A stretch of 64,000 nucleotides of DNA, from assembly GCA_037127315.1 (NCBI GenBank), contig JBBBDQ010001920.1, positions 124,001 to 188,000 on the forward strand. The letters run 5' to 3'. The translations under genes were made by a program, and so were the position numbers. The notes beneath the pieces were generated by a model. The model was given only the letters and a program-made list of their open reading frames with translations, was not told where the DNA came from and ran no database searches. Below, piece after piece: positions 1 to 8,155 of this stretch. Source of the DNA: Ascarosepion bandense (taxonomy: Eukaryota > Mollusca > Cephalopoda > Sepiida > Sepiidae). Position 1 is the stretch's first letter; the number at the start of each line of letters is the position of its first letter.

Positions 1-235
1 GGACCACCACTGGCGTACAGGGGGTTACAGTGAGAAAAAGACTGGCTACAGAGGGTATTGAAGAAAGGATAAAAGATGAACGGGTTTCAAGAAAACAGAA
101 GATGACAACTGTTGTTGAATTAAAATTTTTGAGATTGTAGCCATCAGGGAAGCAATTAAACGAAAGGAAGTTCCATAGACAGAAAAGAAACTTTTGAAGT
201 AGAAGCAGCAGTTACATTTAACTATTTTCATATAT
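1..235 (-). mobile_element. LINE-A fragment, RT C-terminus and 3' tail
   Basis: Read on the minus strand this encodes a decayed piece of the same C-terminal segment seen elsewhere in the window (IVKCN...FYFKSFFS, then ATISK). The tail lies toward position 1, where the plus strand reads as the complement of the common LINE-A 3' end (cagggggttaca). It is a truncated non-LTR retrotransposon copy that runs off the left edge. LINE-A resembles Jockey/CR1-type elements annotated in molluscs, but I cannot fix the clade without a search. Non-functional. Confidence 0.6.
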
Positions 236-356
236 TTGCTACAATCTCCAAGAGTTTAAATGCAATATCAGTTGCTATCTCTTATCCCCTTGACTCCCAT
301 CCTTTTTCCGACATCCCCTGTATCTTGTTTCTTCTCCCTTTTTACTCTACTCTCAC
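236..356 (+). mobile_element. LINE-A 3' tail fragment
   Basis: The sequence runs from 'gctacaatctccaagag' through a C/T-rich stretch (ccttgactcc, ccccctgtatcttgtttc) shared with 672-790 and 25310-25400. It stops abruptly at the 5S-derived sequence at 357. It is a 3'-end fragment with no coding capacity. Confidence 0.6.
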
Positions 357-587
357 TGAAGTTAAGCAACATCGAGCCTGGTCAGTACTTAAATGCGTGA
401 CCATTTGGGAATACCAGGTGCTGTAAATGTAAGGACCAAGAATGGTCCACCGGTCCTCCAGGTTTGAGGGTTGGGTGCAGGGCTAACAACCCTGTCCTGT
501 AAAAAAAACAGTTTGTTACAGAAACAGCAACAAAATGTTGCTGCCATATGCACCATTGAGTGTGATGGATAAATGATGATGATGATG
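357..587 (+). mobile_element. 5S rRNA-derived retroposon, 5'-truncated, with (GAT)n tail
   Basis: Positions 357-428 match the 3' half of eukaryotic 5S rRNA (gaagttaagcaac, then cagtactt, then gggaataccaggtgctgtaa). A non-5S body follows (accaagaatggtccacc, ggttgggtgcagggctaac) and the element ends in a GATGAT repeat at 573-587. A 5S-type head joined to an unrelated body and a short simple-repeat tail is the build of a SINE3-like retroposon. GAT-rich tails are typical of RTE-mobilised elements, which is family knowledge rather than something proven here. The 5' half of the 5S moiety is missing, so the internal Pol III promoter is probably incomplete. Confidence 0.6.
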
Positions 588-950
588 ATGGATTGCCTCT
601 TCTACTCTAACAGTTTTTTTTCTCACACTCCCTACCTGTGGAATGCCCTTTTATTTACTTACTTCCCTGATAGCTACAATCTCCAAGAGTTTTAATGCCA
701 TGTCAATTGCCATCTCTTATCTCCTTGACTCCATCCTTTTCCCGACATCCCCTGTATCTTGTTTCTTATCCCTTTCTACTCTACTCTCATGCAGCTCTCT
801 TCACACCAGTGTTCCCAAAGTTCTCTTACCCATTCTATGACATCCCTTGTAACCTGTTCTTCTTTTTCCTTCACTCTCCTCATATATAACCCCCTGTGCA
901 CCAGTGGCAATAATGCCTTGGTTGGGGTGAAATGATTATAAAAAAAAAAT
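588..950 (+). mobile_element. LINE-A C-terminus and 3' tail
   Basis: It begins inside the coding end of LINE-A (ttctactctaacag, then cacactccctacctgtggaatgccc) and continues into the C/T-rich 3' region. It ends with the family's characteristic end: ccccctgtgcaccagtggca, ccttggttggggtgaaatga, then an A-run at 938-948. This is the clearest view of the complete LINE-A 3' terminus in the left part of the window. Frames are broken. Confidence 0.65.
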
Positions 951-1167
951 ATAAATCATTCTGTCAGATTTTATCCATATTTTTAACTCGTATTTATTAG
1001 ACATGCTGCCCTCACCAAAACTTAAAATTGATGTTTGTTTCTTGTGATGAATATGTATCAGTACAGATGAAAAAAAAGGCTTTGGATGATATGCGGATAT
1101 GTTTGCAAACACCAGTTACATCCAGATTTTCCTGTTAGCAGTAAGACTTATTAGTATGTCCAAATAC
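951..1167. other. No recognisable feature
   Basis: AT-rich sequence with no long open frame, no repeat seen elsewhere in the window and no RNA signature that I can support. Confidence 0.5.
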
Positions 1168-1505
1168 ATGCCGCTGTGGAATTCCCTTCCGTTTACTTAT
1201 TTTCCTGATCCCTAAATCTCCTGAGTAATTAAAAAATAATGAAAAAGAAACAATTCATAAAAAGAAGTGAAAGCAAAAATATGGCAACTGCTTTGACAAG
1301 CTTTTTTGCCCTGGTGCTCCAACCACAAGAATTTACTAGAATGACACCAAGGTCCCGGTCTTTGATTGTTGAAATAGTTAAATGTAACTTTCTCTTCTAC
1401 TCTAACAGTTTCTTTTCTCGCACTCTCAACCTGGAGGATTCCCTTCCATTTACTTGCTTTCCTTATAACTACAATCTCCAAGAGTTTTAATGCCATATCA
1501 ATTAC
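1168..1505 (+). mobile_element. LINE-A RT C-terminal fragment
   Basis: An 83-codon open stretch at 1239-1490 carries the family's C-terminal order: ALVLQPQEFTR, a R(S)RSLIVEIVKC segment, FYSNSFFSRT, then DSLPFTCFPYNYNLQEF. This corresponds to the region just after the reverse transcriptase of Jockey/CR1-like elements. A shorter LINE-A piece (1168-1220) precedes it, so the copy is rearranged. Not a functional gene. Confidence 0.65.
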
Positions 1506-1529
1506 GATCTTGCTTCAGGTAAAACAATT

Positions 1530-1745
1530 ATAAAAAACAAAAAGGTGGGACCGAGATGTCTATCTAGCTGAATGCTTAAATTCATGTGGTCAAGACACCA
1601 AAGAAAAAAGCTTAACAGAGCAGTTGCCATGAAAATATTTGTAGACAAGACAGAGGAAAGCAAGTTGGTGAGAAAGTGACTGGAGTTGGGATGCCAAGTC
1701 AGGAACAATTGCATTGCAGATCCTTTATAACAGCCAACAATGTTT
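1530..1745 (-). mobile_element. LINE-A fragment, opposite orientation
   Basis: The minus strand resembles the LINE-A block around 25030-25200 in reverse: a caagtcaggaacaattgcat-like region, 'tggtgagaaagtgactgg', and 'catgaaaatatttgtagacaag' (translating to a degenerate YKYFHGNC motif). Frameshifts are present. With 1168-1505 it forms a head-to-head LINE-A pair. Confidence 0.55.
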
Positions 1746-1831
1746 TCCATGGCATCTGACAAGGTACTATTTTAGGCAAAAGAAGAAGAGGCAAAAAGAG
1801 AGAAATTGGGCTAAAATTACATGTACCAGGG

Positions 1832-2057
1832 TGTTGTGGACCCACGATAGGTCTGGAAGAAAAACACGAACTAGAGTATAAGTGAAACATATATATTTAA
1901 TGAGAGAACAAATACAAAGTGTGTTACACGTCAGTCAGACTGCCAAGTATTAGACCAGGGTGACTCAACTCAATTCAACCCCGAGAGGCATAATCTCCCA
2001 GTATTCATAATAATAGGAAGAGTTCATTATAGTCCAAAAAGGGTAGGTTCCATAACA
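1832..2057. mobile_element. Probable solo LTR (226 bp)
   Basis: The interval opens with TGTTGTGGACC and closes with GGTTCCATAACA, an imperfect terminal inverted repeat with the TG...CA ends expected of a long terminal repeat. It is flanked by near-identical 5-mers (CAGGG on the left, CTGGG on the right), as expected for a 5-bp target duplication with one change. The interior holds AT-rich TATA-like and ATTAAA-like stretches but no coding sequence. I see no second copy and no internal region, so this is a solo LTR if it is one. Orientation is undetermined. Confidence 0.45.
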
Positions 2058-2197
2058 CTGGGTGAACTGGAAGATCCTACACCAGGACTAAGACATCGAC
2101 ATGCAACAGGGAGCTGGTTCAGTGTTCATTTGCACAATGACTATATAACCACGCGTGGACATAGGACAGATGATGATTGTTAGTCATAAACACAAAA

Positions 2198-2649
2198 GCC
2201 TTTGAAATTCTTAGATATTGAGAATATCATGGACAGAGGGCATGACAAATGAGGAGATCTTGATGATGATGATGATGATAGTGGTGGTGGTGGTGGTGGT
2301 TGTGGTGGTGGTGGTTATTGCACAAGAAGCCTTTGAATTTCTCAGATATTGAGAATGTCATGGACAGAGGGCATGACAAATGAGGAGATCTTGATGACAA
2401 TGATGATGATGCTGACAGTGGTGGTGGTGTTGGTGGTTATGGTACAAGAAGCCTTTGAATTTCTTAGATGTTGAGAATATCATGGACAAAGGGCATGACA
2501 AATGAGGAGATCTTGATGACGATGATGATGTTGATGAGGACGGTGGTGGTGGTGGTGGTGGTGGTTATTGCACAAGAAGCCTTTGAATTTCTTAGATATT
2601 GAGAATATCATGGACAGAGGACATGATCAAATGAGGAGATCTTGATGAC

Positions 2650-2682
<33 letters not shown>

Positions 2683-2780
2683 GGTGGTGGTGGTTATTGC
2701 ACAAGAAGCCTTTGAATTTCTTAGATATTGAGAATATCATGGACAGAGGACATGATCAAATGAGGAGATCTTGATGACGA

Positions 2781-2814
<34 letters not shown>

Positions 2815-2980
2815 GGTGGTGGTTATTGCACAAGAAGCCTTTGAATTTCTTAGATATTGAGAATATCATGGACAGAGGGCATGACAAATGAGGAGATCTT
2901 GATGACAATGATGATGATGACACTGATGATGATGACAGTGGTGGTGGTGGTGGTGGTGGTGGTGGTTATTGCACAACAAA
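2198..2980 (+). repeat. VNTR of about 122-131 bp units with nested GAT and GGT tracts
   Basis: Six tandem units start at 2198, 2329, 2451, 2579, 2708 and 2837. Each has a conserved block (gcctttgaatttcttagata, then catggacagaggg, then aatgaggagatcttgatga), an internal (GAT)n tract and a (GGT)n tract, then 'ttattgcacaa'. Length differences between units come mainly from the two trinucleotide tracts. The 88-residue open frame at 2857-3123, with runs of Met and Val, is produced by these repeats and is not a gene. Confidence 0.9.
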
Positions 2981-3169
2981 AGCATAATTCAAAACAGAGA
3001 AAAATATATAGAAACATGTATAGAATTAACTCTTTAACCCTTTGCCTTTTTAGGGCATTTTCGGATGTGGAAATTGCATGTCCTGTGCATCACATAGGAT
3101 GTACCAGACAAGCAAAGTGCTAATTATGTCTAATTGTTGTGGGATTGTCTTTGTTTTAATTGTTTCCCT

Positions 3170-3320
3170 CCAAGCAAAGGCAATAAAGCCACTGATATGC
3201 AAGGGGTTACTGAGTGTGAGAGAGCATGAGAAAAGCAAAAACACTATTAAGCAGAAAGAATAGTGAAAGAACTGGAATTAAGAAAACAGAAGTTGACAAT
3301 ATCAGTGAGGAAAGTTGACC
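3170..3320 (-). mobile_element. LINE-A 3' tail fragment
   Basis: The reverse complement follows the LINE-A end: 'aataaagccactgatatgca', 'aggggttactgagtg' and 'agaaaacagaagttgacaat' parallel positions 20-110 of the window. Diverged and non-coding. The flanks (2985-3170 and 3320-3655) show nothing recognisable. Confidence 0.45.
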
Positions 3321-3654
3321 AGCTAAGGTTGGTGTATTGAATTTTATGCAAATACTATTAGAAAGGCATGAATTCATCTCTCTTACCAACAAGAAGTCAA
3401 CAGCAGGGAAGACTGAGCTTGTTAGCTTTGGGTGGGGATCATTCTCAGGTAGAGAAAATCAGCCTGAAGTTAAATTAGCTACATCAGGCTAAATGGCCCC
3501 CTAAAACATCCACCCTGCTACCCCAAAGTGCTGCCCTAATGATCTTAAAGCATTATAGAATGGGTTACGGAACTCAGGAGGGATAACAACTGTTGCATTA
3601 GAATATCGTAATTTCAAATTTTCAAATGGAAAAGGAAACATACAAAAAGATATA

Positions 3655-3909
3655 GGCTTCTTTATAATTTATTAATCATGATTAAGAACAAATTCAATTA
3701 TAAATTTTATATAAATATTTGTAATAGAAATGATAATTTTGCATAAATATTTGTCATGGAATTGATAATTTTATATAAATATTCATAACAAAATTGATAA
3801 TTTTGTATAAATATTTGTAATAGAATTGATAATTTTATATAAATATTTGTAACAGAATTGATAATTTTGTATAAATATTTGTAATGGAATTGATAATTTT
3901 ATATAAATA
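3655..3909 (+). repeat. 32-bp AT-rich minisatellite (left part, split by mariner)
   Basis: The motif gataatttt recurs at 3732, 3764, 3796, 3828, 3860 and 3892, exactly 32 bp apart. The unit reads approximately aatatttgtaatagaattga followed by taattttatata. The array stops at the TA dinucleotide (3908-3909) that borders the transposon and resumes at 4995 in correct register. A related array lies at 6220-6355. Confidence 0.9.
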
Positions 3910-4994
3910 CAGGGTATTACAGCAAAATCCGACACTTGACAAAAGATAACGAAATAGGCTTAAAAAACAAAAGTTGTGTATGCAGAGACCCAACAGTTTA
4001 TTTAGAAACAGAGTTAAACTACAGAAGAATGGAGGCATGATGTCTCTCTTGCTGGAGATGCCGCCAAGGACCCTGATGGAGGAGGGAAACTTCATATTTG
4101 TAGAAGTTAAATAACTTACCTTTCAACATGGCTGTCTTCTTTTGTCTCCAATATGTTGAATATTCAAGAGTGTGGATATTGTGCTGAATATTTATGGAGC
4201 TCAATATACACACCTAAATTATCAGCCAATCAATGCTTACAGAATAGATTTGCCTGTAACAGAATGGAATCTCCCAGGTTATTATTTAAACCACCTACCA
4301 ATTTGCCCTGGTGGATTTTGGTCAGTTAGATTCAACTCCTATTCTAGTTGATTACTGGCTGGTTGTTCCATAAGATCTTTACAACGAGGACCTCTTCGAT
4401 GTCTTTGCAAATCCACCTGTCATTCTGCCTGTTGCTTGTCTGGTCCTGGATGAAATTCTTTTTATCAGAGAAGAACCTCGACATTCTTTCAAAAGGACTT
4501 GAGAGTCTACCATGAGGTGCTGAGGAGTGTGATGAGGTCCTGAATGGATGAGATCTTCCAGCAGGACACTGCTGCTGCACACAAGGCCAAGACAACCCAG
4601 GTGTGGCTGCTCAACAATGTTCCTCACCACTGGTCACCAGACTTGTGGCTGCCCTCCTCACCTGACTACAATCCCCTTGACTATTTCTTCTGGTGGCATA
4701 ATCAAGGTCAGGACCAACAAGCATGCCTACAACACGGCCAACACTCTGAAAGCTGTCATCATGGAGGTGTTCCCCACTGTGGACAAGCACATGGTCGCCA
4801 AAGCGTGTGACTCATTTCGTGCCCGCCTTGACATGGTTGTCGCCACTGACAAAGGTTACATTGAAAAATAATGTAGTATGTAACTCTAACTGTTGCTAAA
4901 TAAACAGTCCTGACTCTGCATATACAACTTTTGTATTTATTGCCTATTTCATTTTCTTTTTGTTAAGTGTTGGATTTTGCTGTAACACTCTTTG
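3910..4994 (+). mobile_element. Mariner-type (DD37D) transposon, defective, TA-flanked
   Basis: The ends are inverted repeats of about 80 bp. The left end (cagggtattacagcaaaatc...) matches the reverse complement of the right end through the shared block ending at 'ttgt(a/g)tatgcagag'. TA flanks both sides (3908-3909 and 4995-4996), the target signature of Tc1/mariner transposases. Removing the element restores the 32-bp minisatellite. The 5' half has lost recognisable coding sequence, so this is a dead, internally degraded element whose ends remain readable. Confidence 0.85.
4480..4871 (+). pseudogene. Transposase C-terminal half, frameshifted (DD37D)
   Basis: Two overlapping frames together give the catalytic C-terminal part of an IS630/Tc1/mariner-superfamily DDE/D transposase. 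One frame carries MDEIFQQDTAAAHKAKTTQ, with the second catalytic Asp in QQD, and SPDYNPLDYFFW, with the third Asp in NPLD. There are 37 residues between them, hence DD37D. The other frame carries the downstream end (NKHAYNTANTLKAVIMEVF, then VAKACDSFRARL and a terminal GYIEK). A frame change around 4690-4720 separates them, and a stop lies just before MDEIF. The N-terminal helix-turn-helix and the first catalytic Asp are not recognisable. It cannot be active. Cut-and-paste transposition is the family role. Confidence 0.8.
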
Positions 4995-5020
4995 TATTTG
5001 TAATGGAATTGATAATTTGG
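4995..5020 (+). repeat. 32-bp minisatellite, right remnant after mariner
   Basis: 'tatttgtaatggaattgata' continues the unit interrupted at 3907. Together the two sides define the pre-insertion sequence. Confidence 0.8.
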
Positions 5021-5113
5021 AATATTCTAATAGTTAAATTAAATGGCATCTTTGACTCCAACAGTCTCTTTTCTAGCACTTCTGTACTGTAAAAATCTCT
5101 TACATTTACTTGT
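5021..5113 (+). mobile_element. LINE-A fragment, upstream part (ends in target duplication)
   Basis: It carries the family sequence (tagttaaat, then actccaacagtctcttttct, then ttacatttacttgt) and stops at 5113. It resumes at 5620 with the duplicated bases ACATTTACTTGT, so a retroposon sits inside it. Confidence 0.65.
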
Positions 5114-5114
5114 G

Positions 5115-5234
5115 GCTTACGGCAATATCACGTTGAATACACCAGTTCTCGGTCAATCACCGAAGTTAAGCAACGTTGAGACTGGTCAGTACTTAGATGG
5201 GTGACTGCTTGGGAATACCAGGTGCTGTAAGCGT
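5115..5234 (+). pseudogene. 5S rRNA-like head of the SINE (full length, 120 bp)
   Basis: The sequence follows animal 5S rRNA from start (gcttacggc) through cacgttgaatacaccagttc, tcaccgaagttaagcaacg and gatgggtgac to gggaataccaggtgctgtaa. The internal Pol III control region (around 5163-5225) is largely retained. Scattered substitutions (gcaatatcacg, gagactggtcag, actgcttggg) and the lack of a T-run terminator directly after the end argue against a functional 5S gene. It sits inside a target-site duplication with SINE sequence downstream, so it was retroposed. Confidence 0.85.
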
Positions 5235-5243
5235 TATAGTAAC

Positions 5244-5325
5244 GGATGTGCATTGTGGTGCAGTGGATATCGGCTCAGAAAGAGAAATCGGTGAGCCGAG
5301 TTCAAATTCCAGTTGAATACCCTGC
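5244..5325 (+). promoter_or_regulatory. tRNA-like Pol III promoter (A and B boxes) of the SINE
   Basis: A-box-like TGGTGCAGTGG at 5256-5266 and B-box-like GTTCAAATTCC at 5300-5310 (one base longer than consensus) have tRNA-like spacing. The same head starts the SINEs at 36235, 48394, 49297 and, on the minus strand, 41399. It does not fold into a credible cloverleaf, so it is a SINE promoter and not a tRNA gene. Confidence 0.75.
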
Positions 5326-5619
5326 ATTCACCTAAGCACTGGTACTCTTGGGAAAGGTATTAATCCATTCCTTCTATCCAGTTATGAGTTAAATAACAGG
5401 GTAAGACTTGGGGACCCTGCCCTTAAAAACAAATCTTAAAGAATCTTGATACTCGAAAAGAAAAAATATGTTACTAGACACAAAACTTATATAAAAACAA
5501 CAATAAATTGTTGAAAAGAAAAAGGTATTACCAGCAATAAATAAATAACATTTAGTTGGCAATAAATGACCCACTGAGGTTGATATGCCATAAAACAAAA
5601 ACATCCAACCAACCAACCA

Positions 5620-5790
5620 ACATTTACTTGTTCTCCTGATAGCTACAATTTTCAAAAATTTAAATGCAGCATCAATTTTCTTCTATCTTCTTGAATCAAA
5701 TTCATATTTTATACTTTCTTCAATACTCCTTGTATCCAGTCTTTTCTTTCAGTGTAATCCTCTTGAACACTAGGGGTGGTTCCACATTCT
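5620..5790 (+). mobile_element. LINE-A fragment, downstream part
   Basis: Resumes LINE-A after the SINE: acatttacttgttctcctga, 'tagctacaattttcaaaaat', a C/T-rich tail and a diverged 'aacactaggggtggttcc' end. Non-coding relic. Confidence 0.6.
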
Positions 5791-5794
5791 TCTT

Positions 5795-6215
5795 CCTTTA
5801 TATATATTGTCCCTTCAGGACATAGGCAATAATGGCCTTCCACGTCTTCCTATCCCTGGTGACTCTTAGCACGCTTTCTCCTTGTAACATCTCGCAACCC
5901 CTGTTTTGTCATCCACCTGCTCAGGCCCCTCAAATATGTTATCCGCTGCTTTCCTCTGTCTCTTTTCCCCTCTATCTCGCCTGTTAGTATCAGGTTCTCC
6001 AAGCCCTCCTTCCTCATTGCATTCCCTATCTCTGGTGGCTCTTATCACGCCTTCTCCTGTTAAACAGTGCAACCCTCGTTCCGTCATCCACCTGATCAGG
6101 TCCTTCAAATATGTTATCCGCTGCTTTCCTCTGTCTCTTTTTCTCTCTGTCTGGCCTGTTAGTATCAGGTTCTCCAAGCCCTCCTTCCTTCCTCATTGCC
6201 ACATTACCTGGTTAA
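5795..6215 (-). mobile_element. LINE-B C-terminal fragment with internal 175-bp tandem duplication
   Basis: The minus strand encodes the distal C-terminus of the RTE-like LINE-B: ENLILTGQ, RGKQRITYLKDLIRWM, then a TGEG...RATRDRE segment, followed by a second diverged copy of the same block in another frame. On the plus strand 'cctgttagtatcaggttctc' recurs 175 bp apart (starting near 5980 and 6155), confirming a local tandem duplication. The end corresponding to the element 3' terminus (cccttcaggacataggc) is near 5810. Pseudogenised. Confidence 0.7.
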
Positions 6216-6219
6216 AAAA

Positions 6220-6355
6220 AAATTTTATATCAATATTTCTAAGGGAATTGATAACTTTATACAATTATTTGTAATAGAATTTATAATTTTATATAAATGT
6301 TTGTAATAGAATTAATAATTTTATTTAAATATTTGTAAGGGAATTGATAATTCTA
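6220..6355 (+). repeat. 32-bp AT-rich minisatellite, second array
   Basis: About four units of the same 32-bp motif as 3655-3909 on the same strand, more diverged. The gap between the arrays is filled by mariner, LINE-A/SINE and LINE-B insertions, so the arrays may once have been one. Confidence 0.8.
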
Positions 6356-6635
6356 AACTGAGGCAGAAAAAGCATACATAAATGTCATAGTATTTTTCAT
6401 AAAACAATGAAGATTATATCCAAGATTCAATTGTTAAATTTATAGAAGTGCTTGCAATATAATACAGGTAAATTTAAGAAAACATGCAAAAAACACATCC
6501 TTCTTTTCAATCCAATGAGGATTATTTTTATACGGCTTTTTCACAAGACAATAGCAATTCAAATCAGAATTCACAAAGCAAAAAGAATTCCACATTTATA
6601 GGCTAATAATATGAAGCATCCAATTAAGTATTCTT
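6356..6635. other. No recognisable feature
   Basis: AT-rich DNA without repeats shared elsewhere in the window, open frames or motifs that I can support. Confidence 0.5.
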
Positions 6636-6719
6636 TTTTCTATGTGATGTGCCCCTCAGTACATGAGCGATCATGGTCCTCCATAACTTCCTGTCTTTTG
6701 TAGTTCTTTTTATATTCTA
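6636..6719 (-). mobile_element. LINE-B 3' end, split by Helitron-like insertion
   Basis: The reverse complement reads as the LINE-B terminus (gcccctcagtacatgagcga, 'tcatggtcctccataacttc'). It is interrupted at 6719 and continues at 7512. Confidence 0.6.
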
Positions 6720-7108
6720 CTAACAGTTTAGCCTGGCGTTGCTTGGGTGCAATGAAAGCTTTAAAACTAATCCATGGTCCTGGAGCTCAGACTCTTTGGA
6801 CATTGGCACGAAAGACAAAAAAGCAATAGTTGTTTCCAGTTAAAGTGAAACTGTAGACTGCAAGAAAAGTGAATGGATGTAGGTCAAATTTTGATTTCCT
6901 GGTACCAATATCAAATAAGTTTTTTCGTCGTAAACTGAATTTTGAAGGCTAAATAAGTCCTCTGAGTAAATGGTATCATGGCTGAGACTAAGAATTACAA
7001 TTATACCTACTTAGGGCCAAACCTGAAGTAAAAACTAAAATAAAAGGGCTGAAAAAAATACAAACATACAGACAGATAAACAGACACACACACATGCAAA
7101 CATCTTGC

Positions 7109-7148
<40 letters not shown>

Positions 7149-7442
7149 CGATTTTCTGCACTATTATAAGAACTGCAACCTTAAAACTTCTGAATATCAT
7201 TTCTTATGCCTTTGTCTATGATTGTATCAAATTTGATTAAAATCGAACCACTCCTTCTATAACCCGATTTTTTCGATTATCGATTTTCGATATTTATCGG
7301 GTGTACCTCTACACAAAACCTAGCTAAGAACACTGACAGATGCTAATAGTACAACTGTGTAAAATTTTCAAGAAAATAGGTTCAACCGTTTTGGAGTCTA
7401 TTGGTAACAGACACACACAGACACAGACACACACACGCACAC

Positions 7443-7481
<39 letters not shown>

Positions 7482-7511
7482 AAGTTCCATTTATAAATAA
7501 GTTTAGATAGA
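6720..7511 (-). mobile_element. Helitron-like non-autonomous element (about 792 bp)
   Basis: On the minus strand it begins TCTATCTAAACTTATTTATA at 7511 and ends with a GC-rich segment (caagcaacgccaggc) followed by CTGTTAG at 6720. The flanking bases are A and T. Helitrons insert between A and T, start with TC and end near CTRR after a short hairpin, so the layout fits, with the final CTAG mutated to TTAG. The interior has a CA/GT microsatellite, a conserved block (tcttgaaaattttacacagt, ctaggttttgtgtagaggta), a TA tract and no protein. Copies are at 20050, 21158, 23930 and 32358. Confidence 0.65.
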
Positions 7512-7800
7512 TATTTTTGCTATCTCTCCTAATCTTTTTATGACAACCATCAGGTTATTTCCTGAGCTCTTCTGTTTTTCTTGTTTTAATATGCTCTTTG
7601 AATATCAAATTTTCCATGCCCTCTTTGCTCATGATGTACCCTAAAAATTTTAATTGTATCTTTCTGATTCTAAGTATAAGTGTCCTTTTTTTTGTTTTCA
7701 TTTCTCCAAAGCTTCACCATTTCTCATATATTCAGCCTAAGGTAACTTCCATATCCTTCTATAGAACCAGGCCCTTTCAGATTTTCTGTATTGTGGGTTT
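7512..7800 (-). mobile_element. LINE-B fragment, remainder of the split copy
   Basis: The reverse complement continues LINE-B upstream of 6719: 'catgccctctttgctcatga', 'ttctgattctaagtataagt', 'tccttctatagaaccag'. These correspond to FLGH.MRKEGLEN, the SIRKRQLK region and the MWFYRRML region in strongly diverged form. Confidence 0.6.
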
Positions 7801-7904
7801 TACTTTTTCTTCATAGAGGAGATTTTTTAATTAGCCTGTGATAATGAGAATTAAGAAGTAAACGAAATATTGTTTTTTTTTTTTTACAATAATGTTTATG
7901 GATG

Positions 7905-8155
7905 TGTTATTCCAGTCAAATTTTTTGCTTTCACTTACGCACAAATACCTTTGGGAAAAGTATTAATCCATCTTTTCTTTCTTCATCTATAGGTAAAATA
8001 GCAGGACAGATTGGTTTCTATAGCCTTGGCTGGCAACCAGTCTATTGCAGAAAGTAATAGCAAACTACTGTAAAATAATAATCTGTCTGGTCACTCACAT
8101 CACTTTTGAGACAAGATAGTTGAAATGTGTATCACGTATGGTACTCAACTGACTG
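7905..8155 (+). mobile_element. tRNA-derived SINE fragment, type 2
   Basis: Lacks the promoter head but has the body: cttacgcacaaatacctttg, 'ggacagattggtttctatag', 'ggctggcaaccagtctattg', and the tail 'cacgtatggtactcaactga' ending in the ACTG repeat. The 3' end matches 36235-36545 and 48394-48694. Confidence 0.65.

Larger units (their letters stand above)
5114..5619 (+). mobile_element. Chimeric 5S rRNA-tRNA SINE with 12-bp target-site duplication
   Basis: A single 506-bp insertion is bracketed by the perfect 12-bp repeat ACATTTACTTGT (5102-5113 and 5620-5631). In order it contains a full-length 5S-like sequence (5115-5234), a 9-base spacer, a tRNA-like promoter region (from 5244), a SINE body (gtattaatccattccttcta, ttatgagttaaataacaggg), an AT-rich stretch and a CCAA repeat tail (5605-5619). 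A second copy on the minus strand at 41009-41399 has the tRNA-like part onward but no 5S head. The 5S-tRNA arrangement recalls the vertebrate AmnSINE1/DeuSINE design (established knowledge). Whether this is a family or a one-off template switch is open. Confidence 0.8.

Noticed and set aside
5115..5234. Functional 5S rRNA gene.
   Set aside because: Scattered substitutions, no T-run terminator at the 3' end, and the whole sequence lies inside a target-site duplication with SINE sequence downstream.
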